Of a DNA stretch of 46,811 bases, positions 16,600 through 24,421 are shown one piece after another. Origin of the DNA: Helicobacteraceae bacterium (GTDB lineage Bacteria; Campylobacterota; Campylobacteria; Campylobacterales; SZUA-545). How positions within the stretch are numbered: position 1 is the first letter of the stretch; each line of letters opens with the position of its first letter. The translations under genes and the position numbers were made by a program. The notes beneath the pieces are model-generated. The model made no database searches, was not told the origin of the DNA, and saw only the letters and a list, made by a program, of their open reading frames with translations. Where the stretch lies: assembly GCA_031275395.1 (NCBI GenBank), contig JAISOU010000050.1, positions 1 through 46,811 of the forward strand, in the 5' to 3' direction.

Positions 16600-18415
16600 C
16601 GTCGTTTTGACGTTATTTTACTTATGTTTTGCCGCGCCGCCGCAGAACGCTCGGCAGACCGTCGAAATAAACTTTACCGATCTGCCGATTGAAGAGTTTT
16701 TGAAGATGACTTCTAGGATTATGGGCAAAAATCTGCTTCTTGCGCAGCGAGTCGCCGGAAACGTCGATTTTATCAGCGCCAGCGAGGTTTATAAGGATGA
16801 TATTTTGCGGCTTGCCTTGAGCGTTTTAGCCACGCGGGGTTTGACGCTCGTCGAGGAGGGAAGCTACTACAAGGTGGTGCGTTTAGCCGAAGCCGCGCAG
16901 GAGAATATCCCCGTCGTCAGCGGAACGGCGAGCGGCTCTCTTATGGTAACGCAGACGATTCGTATCGAAGAGGAGAACGTAGATATTATCGTCCAAAAAA
17001 TCCGCCATCTGCTTTCGCCCGCCGCCAAACTCGTAACGATGAAAGAGTCCAATTCTATGGTGGTGAGCGACTATCCGTCCAATATCAACACGATTCGGCA
17101 GGTGATCGGCGATCTTGTCGATAAACGCGCTTTGACCGTCGAGTTTATCGCGCTTAAAAACGTCAAAGCCGCGTCGATCGTAACCTCTTTACAACAGATC
17201 GTCAAGGGCGTGTTAAACCCGCGAGTCGTCGATAACGAGGTTCAAATCCTAAAGGACGACGCTTCCAACGCGATCCTCGTTACGGGCAGACCGAAGCATA
17301 TCGCTATGATTAAATCGATTATCAAGCGTCTTGACGTGGAAAACAACAAAGCCACGCCTTCGGCGGAGGTTATATTTCTGCAAAACTCCGAGGCGACCGC
17401 GCTTGTCAAAATCCTTACCGGCGTTTTAGATAAAACCGTAGCCAATCCCGCCGATCAAAAGATAAAACCCACCCTTAGCGCCGACGAAGAGATGAACGTG
17501 ATAATCGCGGTAGGAATGCCCGAAGACGTAGCGTCGATCAAGACGCTGGTTAAATCTCTCGATCTGCCGCGCCAACAGGTCTATGTTCAGGCGACGATCG
17601 TAGAAATCAGCGACAGCCTAGCCGATCAGATCGGCATAACCTACGGCGTGGACGGCGCGGCTGTAGGCGGCAACGGCATATACACCTTAGGCGCTTCGCT
17701 TACGGGAAGCGTTCCTGCGGCGGTAAGCGGGGCTATTTTAAGCCAGTTGCAAAAAACCGACGCGAACGGCAACGTCAAAGTTGAAAGCGCGACCGCGTTG
17801 GCGGTGGGCGTGGGATTAAACTTGCTTACCAGCAACCAAGCCGCCGAAGTGCTATCCGAGCCGTCGATTCTCTGCGTCAATAACAAAGAATCCACGATTT
17901 ACGTAGGCGAAACGCGATCGATTCTAACGTCGGAAACGACGACAAGCGCGGGTATTCCCACAAGAAACTACGCCCGTCAGGACATCGGTTTAACGCTAAA
18001 AGTCAAACCGCGTCTTTCGACCAATAAAAAAGTCGCGCTCACGATCGAAGCCCAGCTAGAAGGGATCGTAGGCGTAGATGGAAGCGCGCAACCCACGACG
18101 ACCAAACGGCGCGTTTTAACAAGCGCGATCGTTAGCGACGGCGAACCCGTGATTTTGGGCGGGCTGATCAAAAACGAAGAGATCAAAACGGAAACAAAAG
18201 TGCCGTTCGTTTCGGCGATCCCCTTTGTGGGCAATCTCTTTCGTAACACGCAAGAGGGTATCAATAAAACGAGTTTGGTCGTGATCGTAACGCCCTATAT
18301 TGTGGAAAAAAGCGAGGATCTATCCTCTTTAAGAGCGCGTTTAAGCCAATTGGAGGCGATCCGTTTGCAATACGCCAAAGAGATTATCAAGCATGTCGAT
18401 AGTCGCAAACGTTGA
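16586..18415 (+). CDS. gspD: Type II secretion / type IV pilus secretin
   Basis: The outer-membrane gate of the system. The ATG at 16586 (MRFVSVVLTLFY) begins a signal peptide; a TTG at 16580 is the alternative. N-domains follow in order: the N0 domain (VEINFTDLPIEEFLKM), then two or three KH-like N1-N3 repeats (FIALKNVKAASIVTSL, IFLQNSEATALVKIL). The secretin pore domain follows (VEISDSLADQIGITYG, LSEPSILCVNNKES, DIGLTLKVKPRLS, GEPVILGGLIKNE). The length of about 609 residues is normal. No lipobox or pilotin gene is seen. Confidence 0.9.
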   Translation: MRFVSVVLTLFYLCFAAPPQNARQTVEINFTDLPIEEFLKMTSRIMGKNLLLAQRVAGNVDFISASEVYKDDILRLALSVLATRGLTLVEEGSYYKVVRLAEAAQENIPVVSGTASGSLMVTQTIRIEEENVDIIVQKIRHLLSPAAKLVTMKESNSMVVSDYPSNINTIRQVIGDLVDKRALTVEFIALKNVKAASIVTSLQQIVKGVLNPRVVDNEVQILKDDASNAILVTGRPKHIAMIKSIIKRLDVENNKATPSAEVIFLQNSEATALVKILTGVLDKTVANPADQKIKPTLSADEEMNVIIAVGMPEDVASIKTLVKSLDLPRQQVYVQATIVEISDSLADQIGITYGVDGAAVGGNGIYTLGASLTGSVPAAVSGAILSQLQKTDANGNVKVESATALAVGVGLNLLTSNQAAEVLSEPSILCVNNKESTIYVGETRSILTSETTTSAGIPTRNYARQDIGLTLKVKPRLSTNKKVALTIEAQLEGIVGVDGSAQPTTTKRRVLTSAIVSDGEPVILGGLIKNEEIKTETKVPFVSAIPFVGNLFRNTQEGINKTSLVVIVTPYIVEKSEDLSSLRARLSQLEAIRLQYAKEIIKHVDSRKR

Positions 18416-19937
18416 GTTTCAAAGACTTAGCCGCCACGATTTAGAGCCGTCCTATTTTGAAGGGATCGACTCCGCGCTGGCGCTAAAATACTACGCGCTT
18501 TTCGCGAAGGTCGGCGGCGAAGTCGCGATCTGTCTTGGCGAACCGTACCTAGCCGAATCGTTAGGCTTTCTTAGTAAATACGCGCCTGAAGCGCCGATCT
18601 ACTTACTCGATCAGGAGAGCTTCGATCGCCTCTATAACCGATTTTTAGAACAGCGCACGGATAAAGAATTAAGCGCGATTGGCGGCGCGGATAACCGAAT
18701 AAACGAGGTCGCCGAAGAGGAAGAGGGCTTTAGCCTTGCCGAGTTTTTGCGCAACAAAGCCGATCTGCTTAACAGCGAGGAAGCCGCCCCGATTATTCGT
18801 TTTGTCAATGCGCTCTTTTATCAGGCAATCAAAAAGGGCGCGAGCGACATTCATATCGAAGCGCACGAACGCAAAGGCGAGGTGCGTTTTAGGATCGACG
18901 GCGCTTTGGTTAAATACGTCGATCTGGATCTGCGCATTATCAATCTTGTGATCAGCCGCATAAAGGTCATCAGTAACCTCGATATATCCGAAAAGCGTCT
19001 GGCTCAAGACGGGCGCACGCAGGTCAATATCGCTAAACGCGCTTTGGATATTCGCGTTTCCGTGTTGCCGACATATTACGGCGAACGCGTCGTTATGCGG
19101 ATATTGATGGAAAGCGCGGAGATTCCGCATCTGCAACAGCTTGGCTTCGAGCCGAGTCTAATTGCGCGTTTAGCGACGTTGCTAGAACATTCGCACGGGA
19201 TCATTCTCGTTACGGGTCCTACCGGAAGCGGCAAATCTACTACGCTTCATAGTTTCTTGCAACAGATCGCCACGCCGCAAAAGAACGTGATTACCGTAGA
19301 GGACCCCGTAGAATATAAAGCGGACAATATCAATCAGGTTCAGGCAAACGCCAAAGTGGGGCTTACCTTTGCGGCGGGCTTAAGATCAATCTTGCGCCAA
19401 GATCCCGACGTGGTGATGATCGGAGAAATACGCGACGGCGAAACGGCGTCGATCGCCATTCAAGCCGCTTTGACGGGACACCTTGTCTTTTCCACTTTGC
19501 ACACCAACACCTCTACGGGCGCGATCACGCGGCTTGTCGATATGGGAGTGGAGCGGTTTTTGGTCAGTTCGTCGCTTTTGGGAGTTTTGGCGCAGCGATT
19601 GGCGCGGAAGTTATGCGAAAAATGCAAGATCGAAGACGAGTTAGCCGAAAGCTACGAAACGGAGTTTGGCATAAAACGCGGAACAAAAATCTACAAAGCT
19701 AGCGGTTGTCTCGAATGTAACCATACGGGCTACAAAGGCAGAAGAGCGATCGGGGAGCTATTTATTCCCGACGACGAAGCGATCGCGCTTTTCAAAGAAA
19801 CGATCGAAGAACACGCGATTCGCGATCTAGCTATTAAAAAAGGTATGCGGACTTTACAACATCAGCTTATCTCCCTCGTCGCCGAAGGAGTAACAAGTAT
19901 GGACGAAGCGATCAGAATTGGAATTAAATCTAAATAA
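18393..19937 (+). CDS. gspE: Type II secretion / type IV pilus assembly ATPase
   Basis: A cytosolic hexameric ATPase of 514 residues that powers pseudopilus assembly. It overlaps gspD by 23 nt. The N-terminal GspE/PilB domain is followed by the Walker A GPTGSGKSTTLH (about 275-286), the Asp box (FAAGLRSILRQDPDVVMIGE), the His box (LTGHLVFSTLHTNTS) and the zinc-binding pair CEKC...CLEC about 40 residues apart. It is the last gene before a foreign island. No gspF or pseudopilin gene is in the window, so the operon may have been cut by the insertion or the rest may lie elsewhere. Confidence 0.92.
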   Translation: MSIVANVEFQRLSRHDLEPSYFEGIDSALALKYYALFAKVGGEVAICLGEPYLAESLGFLSKYAPEAPIYLLDQESFDRLYNRFLEQRTDKELSAIGGADNRINEVAEEEEGFSLAEFLRNKADLLNSEEAAPIIRFVNALFYQAIKKGASDIHIEAHERKGEVRFRIDGALVKYVDLDLRIINLVISRIKVISNLDISEKRLAQDGRTQVNIAKRALDIRVSVLPTYYGERVVMRILMESAEIPHLQQLGFEPSLIARLATLLEHSHGIILVTGPTGSGKSTTLHSFLQQIATPQKNVITVEDPVEYKADNINQVQANAKVGLTFAAGLRSILRQDPDVVMIGEIRDGETASIAIQAALTGHLVFSTLHTNTSTGAITRLVDMGVERFLVSSSLLGVLAQRLARKLCEKCKIEDELAESYETEFGIKRGTKIYKASGCLECNHTGYKGRRAIGELFIPDDEAIALFKETIEEHAIRDLAIKKGMRTLQHQLISLVAEGVTSMDEAIRIGIKSK

Positions 19938-19956
19938 TTAACAGATTCCGAAAACT

Positions 19957-20166
19957 TGCGCATTTTCAGTAAATCCTACATTTGCAGACATTCCAGCGGA
20001 ACGCCGATCCATGATCGCGCGTAAATCTGATCACTCCTCTAGCGCTAATGGGCGGGCGGCTTTGCGGGTATGACGCGGTTGCGGGCCTTGCTAAACAAAC
20101 AAACGAGCAAAGCGTTTGGAAAACTACCTTATAACAAAACAAATCTCGCATACATAGTCATTTCAG
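19957..20166. repeat. Degenerate REP-family copies after gspE
   Basis: TTGCGCATTTTCAGTAAATC at 19,958 resembles the first bases of the window, and GGAAAACTACCTTATAAC near 20,118 resembles sequence at 36,319. These appear to be worn copies of the same dispersed repeat. The 369-bp spacer 19,938-20,306 holds no gene. It contains these repeats, the left edge of the island and a promoter-like pair. Insertion of the island within or beside a repeat is possible. Confidence 0.5.
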
Positions 20167-20251
20167 AACGCAGGTTGTCAAGGGGTAAAATGATTTTTTC
20201 AAACGAAACGACGTCAATCGAAAATTTTGTTGTTGTTTCGTAAATTTAGAG

Positions 20252-20285
20252 TTGACTTTCGCTTTCAGATGCGCTGTGCTATGCT
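20252..20285 (+). promoter_or_regulatory. Promoter-like pair ahead of the island regulator
   Basis: TTGACT (20,252) and TATGCT (20,280) lie 22 bp apart, wider than optimal; TGTGCT at 20,275 would give 17 bp. GAGGTGATGAG then supplies a ribosome-binding site for the regulator at 20,307. This may be a Firmicutes promoter partly worn by mutation. Confidence 0.4.
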
Positions 20286-20306
20286 ATATAGTGTCGAGGT
20301 GATGAG

Positions 20307-20521
20307 ATGGCTGTTATTAACTATAATAAGCTCTAGAAAATGCTGATTGATAAGAAGATGAACAAGAAGGACTTGCGATTGTCGGCGGGGATTAGCACGG
20401 CGGTCATCGCCAAACTTGGTAAGGGCAAGAACGTCACGACGGACATGCTGTTAAAATTTGCAATGTGTTTAATTGCAACATTGCAGACATTATGGAAATT
20501 GAGCGGGAGCAAGTACACTAA
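20307..20521 (+). pseudogene. Dead Cro/C1-type HTH regulator
   Basis: Read with corrections, the product is about 70 residues: MAVINYNKL, then LIDKKMNKKDLRLSAGIS, then AVIAKLGKGKNVTTDMLLK, then ICNVFNCNIADIMEIE. This is the small HTH regulator common in Clostridia mobile elements. Two lesions destroy it. A TAG at codon 10 replaces the expected Trp (TGG). One A is missing from an A-run near 20,456, so the last third is in another frame and ends at the TAA at 20,521, directly before the methyltransferase ATG. Its loss could leave the restriction-modification genes without their former control. Confidence 0.8.
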
Positions 20522-22540
20522 ATGAACGGAGGTGGCGTATTGCAGGTGGCAGAACGAGTGGTTTCATACGAGCCGATTGTGCTTGAAGTGAAATCCGAAC
20601 CCAAGTTAAAAACAACATATATCAACAATCGCCGCTATCTCGGCAACAAGTACAAATTGCTTCCGTTCATTACGAGCGTGGTTGCCGAGAATTGTGAGGA
20701 CGTAAACTCTGTTGCGGACATTTTTGCCGGAACAGGTGCGGTAGCGTCGGCATTCGCCGATAAGCAACTCATTACGAACGATAACTTATACAGCAATTAT
20801 GTTAGCCATCTCGCGTGGTTCAGTCCACAGGTATATTCTAGCGATAAGATAGAGCGTCTTATAGCCTATTATAATGAGCTTCGCGTAGCGACCGATAACT
20901 ATGTGAGCGAGAGCTTTGCGGACACATTTTTTAGTTTGGACGATTGCCGGAAAATCGGCTTTATCCGCGAGGATATTGAAACGCGCTTTTCTCGCGACGA
21001 AATAAACGAACGCGAGCGGGCGTTGCTTATCACATCGCTACTTTATGCCGCCGATAAAATCGCGAACACTTGCGGACACTACGACGCTTATCGTCAAGGT
21101 GTTGAGTTTGAGCGTTCAATTGAGCTTTCCGTGCCATTGCCGAACAAAACGCTTAATGCCGATAACGCTTGCTACAACGAGGATGCAAATGAGCTTGTCA
21201 AGCGAATTTCGACTGACTTGACATATATCGACCCGCCGTACAATTCGCGGCAATATTGCGATGCTTATCACCTCTTGGAGAACATCGCGCGGTGGGAAAA
21301 GCCGAAAGTTTCCGGCGTAGCGCGGAAGATGGACAGGACGAGCCTAAAAAGTGATTACTGCACGAATAAGGCGGCGGCAGCGTTTGAGCATTTGATTCAA
21401 AATATCAACGCTCGCTACATACTGCTCTCGTACAACAATATGGCGCAAAAGGGCAACGGTCGTTCCAATGCTAAAATCAGCGATTCGGATATTATGCGTG
21501 TCCTCTCTGCTAAGGGCGAGGTTAAGGTTTTTACGCAGGATTACAAGCCGTTTTCGGCGGGCAAATCTGATATTGACGAACACGAGGAACGGTTGTTCCT
21601 CTGCGTGTGCAAGACAAAAGAGCGTCCGATTATTCAGTCTCCGCTAAACTACACGGGCGGGAAATTCAAGCTGCTCGAACAGATATTGCCGCACTTCCCG
21701 AAACGGATTGACACGTTTGTTGACCTGTTTTGCGGTGGATGCAATGTTGGGATAAATGTCAATGCCGACACCGTGATATTCAACGACAACAGCCCGAAAC
21801 TGCTTTATTTGTACAACACGTTTAAGAACCTCGGCAAAACGGCGGTTCTCGATATGATTGACGATATTATCACTAAGTATGGATTATCGCGCTCTACCGA
21901 ATACGGCTATGCTCATTACGATTGCGAGAGTTCGGCTGGGCTTGGTAGCTTTAACCGAGAGCCATTCCTCCGTTTGCGCGAGGACTTCAATAAAAAGAAC
22001 GAGGATTACGGCTATTACGCGATGCTGTATGTCCTTATCGTTTATGCGTTCAATAATCAGATACGCTTTAATTCAAAGGGCGAGTTCAATTTACCCGTCG
22101 GTAAACGCGACTTCAACGATAAGATGAAGTCAAAATTGAGCGCGTTCATTGATAGACTTCAAGAAAACGAATACCGTTTTCTGTGCAAAGATTTTCGTGA
22201 ATTAGATACCTCCGCACTGACGGAGAACAGCTTAGTTTATTGCGACCCGCCGTATCTGATTACCTGCGCTACTTACAATGAGCAGGACGGGTGGAACGAG
22301 CAGAGCGAGCGTGATTTGCTTGCGTTCCTCGATGGTCTGAATGAGCGCGGTATTAAGTTCGCGCTATCCAACGTGTTGAGCAGTAAGGGCAAGACTAATG
22401 AAATACTTGCGGAGTGGTTGCGCCGTAATCAGTATCGCGCGATTCACTTGGATTACAAATACTCGAACTCGAATTATCAGCGCAAAGACCGTTCCGGCGT
22501 TGAAGACGAAGTGCTGATAACTAACTATGGGGAGGAATGA
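20522..22540 (+). CDS. Type IIS N6-adenine methyltransferase, two fused D12-class domains
   Basis: The product has 672 residues and contains two complete methyltransferases. Domain 1 has RYLGNKYKLL (about 38-47), the AdoMet-binding FAGTGAV (68-74) and the catalytic DPPYNSRQY (237-245). Domain 2 has NYTGGKFKLL (376-385), DLFCGGCNVG (401-410) and DPPYLITCATY (575-585). Fused D12 pairs, as in M.FokI, methylate one strand each of an asymmetric type IIS site. All key motifs are intact. It follows the dead regulator with no gap and overlaps the endonuclease reading frame. With the AlwI-like partner, the target is likely GGATC-like. Codon use differs from the host. Confidence 0.88.
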   Translation: MNGGGVLQVAERVVSYEPIVLEVKSEPKLKTTYINNRRYLGNKYKLLPFITSVVAENCEDVNSVADIFAGTGAVASAFADKQLITNDNLYSNYVSHLAWFSPQVYSSDKIERLIAYYNELRVATDNYVSESFADTFFSLDDCRKIGFIREDIETRFSRDEINERERALLITSLLYAADKIANTCGHYDAYRQGVEFERSIELSVPLPNKTLNADNACYNEDANELVKRISTDLTYIDPPYNSRQYCDAYHLLENIARWEKPKVSGVARKMDRTSLKSDYCTNKAAAAFEHLIQNINARYILLSYNNMAQKGNGRSNAKISDSDIMRVLSAKGEVKVFTQDYKPFSAGKSDIDEHEERLFLCVCKTKERPIIQSPLNYTGGKFKLLEQILPHFPKRIDTFVDLFCGGCNVGINVNADTVIFNDNSPKLLYLYNTFKNLGKTAVLDMIDDIITKYGLSRSTEYGYAHYDCESSAGLGSFNREPFLRLREDFNKKNEDYGYYAMLYVLIVYAFNNQIRFNSKGEFNLPVGKRDFNDKMKSKLSAFIDRLQENEYRFLCKDFRELDTSALTENSLVYCDPPYLITCATYNEQDGWNEQSERDLLAFLDGLNERGIKFALSNVLSSKGKTNEILAEWLRRNQYRAIHLDYKYSNSNYQRKDRSGVEDEVLITNYGEE

Positions 22541-22544
22541 TACC

Positions 22545-24326
22545 GTGGATATGTTATGGAGCGCATCAACAACAATGCGAAATCCGGAACGGACGCTTTC
22601 ATTTCTCCAAACGGCGAAGGAAATTGAGGGCGAGGTCTGGAACGACGAGACGCAGATAAAATATCAAGTGTTGCTTATAAAGAATCGCTTTTATACGCCG
22701 ACTGATGACCGCTTATCCCCTTCTCAAATTGCTGTTTTGCGTGATTATACACACCAAATGACATATAGGGAAGCGGGAGATATTTTTGACAGCAAGAACT
22801 ATGTTGACCCGGATATGCGTGGGCGTACATCGTTTGACCCGTTAGAGAAGTTGGGCCTTGTTGCGCTTGATGTTGACGAAAACGGAGCGCAGATTATCCG
22901 AGTGACGGACTTCGGCAACCTCTTTTTAAGTGGAGCAATAGACCTCGGCGAAATGGTATTTACAAGTTTGCTGAAAACGCAGTTCCCGAATCCGCTTTCC
23001 CGTGACAGGCGAGACTACAATATCAAGCCGTTTATAGGAACTTTGCGGCTTATTCGGCGCGTCAATGAGCTTTGCGCCGAGCGTGGGGAAAACGCGAAAG
23101 GTATTTCAAAAGAGGAGTTTGGAATATTCGTTTTATCGCTCAAATCATACCGCGATATTGACCGCGTTGCGGAGAAATTGTTGGTTTTCCGAAATGAAAA
23201 ATCTCGTTGCGCCAATGATGAAGAACGAAAATCGTATGTTGATGCTTTCATTTCGGAGTATCTTGTAAATTTTCCAAATCCTCACAAGAACACAAGAGAA
23301 TACACCGACAACATTATTCGATACTTGCGCTTGACGCGGTACATTTATATTCGCGGCGGTGGTTACTATGTGGATTTAGAGCCGCGCAGAATGGTTGAGA
23401 TTAACGCTATTCTTGAACACGATAACGGCGCGGCAAGGGAGTTTACACTTAACGAATACACGCAATATATCGGCGATTATCGCGCTTATGAATTGCCGTT
23501 TGAAACTCCGGCGCAACTCCGTGAGATTGTTACCGGAGCGCTTGCGGAAATCAACACGCTTTCCGCTGAATTGGGCGAACGACTTGAATCGATTGCAATC
23601 GCAGACACAGCAGATGTGTTGAGAGCGCAAATTGCAGAATTACGCGAGCGGCGGTTGGAACTTCAAAATCTCGTTTTGCGGCGTAACTATCAAGAGGCAG
23701 AGCGAATTGATGAAGTGATTCACGCGCTCGAAAACATACGCGCGATTGATACAAAACCCTCAATCGCATTGGAAAAATGGACGAATATCGCGCTGAACGT
23801 TTTAGATGACGCCGTGAAGATACAACCGAACGCGCCGCTCGGCGACGATAACGAACCAACATTCACCGCTCCGTCGGGTGTGCCGGATATTGAGTGTTAT
23901 TATGACGGTTTCGGCGCGGTGTGTGAAGTGACGATGCTCACCGGACGCGACCAGTGGTATAACGAGGGGGGGCAACCCGTAATGCGGCACTTGCGTTCGT
24001 TTGAACAAGCTAATAGCGCAAACGAAAACTACTGCCTGTTTGTTGCGCCGCGTTTACACACAGACACCATAAACACTTTTTGGAACGCTGTGAAATATGA
24101 GTACGAAGGGCGGCGGCAAAAGATTGTACCGATTACGATAACAGGAATGATTGATATTCTCGGTGCGGTACGCAACGTCAAGGCAGCGCGAAAGCCTTTC
24201 AGCAAGGACGATTTGCGGCGGTTGTACGATGACTGTGTTGACATTTCGGAACTGACCGATTCCACGGCTTGGACAGGGCATATCAACAGTAAAATCCGCG
24301 AGTGGGGTACGGCATTGGGTGCGTGA
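22545..24326 (+). CDS. Type IIS restriction endonuclease, AlwI-like
   Basis: Cuts DNA at a fixed distance from an asymmetric site. The N-terminus DMLWSASTTMRNPERTLSFL and the following KEIEGEVWNDETQ match the AlwI family pattern. A PD-(D/E)xK-type centre is visible at about residues 446-463 (VPDIECYYDG, then CEVTMLTGRDQW). A GTG at 22,545 with GGGGAGG upstream gives 593 residues; a start at 22,527 would overlap the methyltransferase. A coiled coil occurs at about 340-400. It appears intact. The recognition site is inferred from the family (AlwI cuts outside GGATC), not read from the sequence. Confidence 0.75.
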   Translation: MDMLWSASTTMRNPERTLSFLQTAKEIEGEVWNDETQIKYQVLLIKNRFYTPTDDRLSPSQIAVLRDYTHQMTYREAGDIFDSKNYVDPDMRGRTSFDPLEKLGLVALDVDENGAQIIRVTDFGNLFLSGAIDLGEMVFTSLLKTQFPNPLSRDRRDYNIKPFIGTLRLIRRVNELCAERGENAKGISKEEFGIFVLSLKSYRDIDRVAEKLLVFRNEKSRCANDEERKSYVDAFISEYLVNFPNPHKNTREYTDNIIRYLRLTRYIYIRGGGYYVDLEPRRMVEINAILEHDNGAAREFTLNEYTQYIGDYRAYELPFETPAQLREIVTGALAEINTLSAELGERLESIAIADTADVLRAQIAELRERRLELQNLVLRRNYQEAERIDEVIHALENIRAIDTKPSIALEKWTNIALNVLDDAVKIQPNAPLGDDNEPTFTAPSGVPDIECYYDGFGAVCEVTMLTGRDQWYNEGGQPVMRHLRSFEQANSANENYCLFVAPRLHTDTINTFWNAVKYEYEGRRQKIVPITITGMIDILGAVRNVKAARKPFSKDDLRRLYDDCVDISELTDSTAWTGHINSKIREWGTALGA

Positions 24327-24421
24327 TATAGAGTGTGTCCGTCGGCGCAAACTTTAATTAATACGCAGTGAGATAACTACAACGGAATTTAATTTTATCA
24401 ACAATAGCTGGAGGATTCAAA

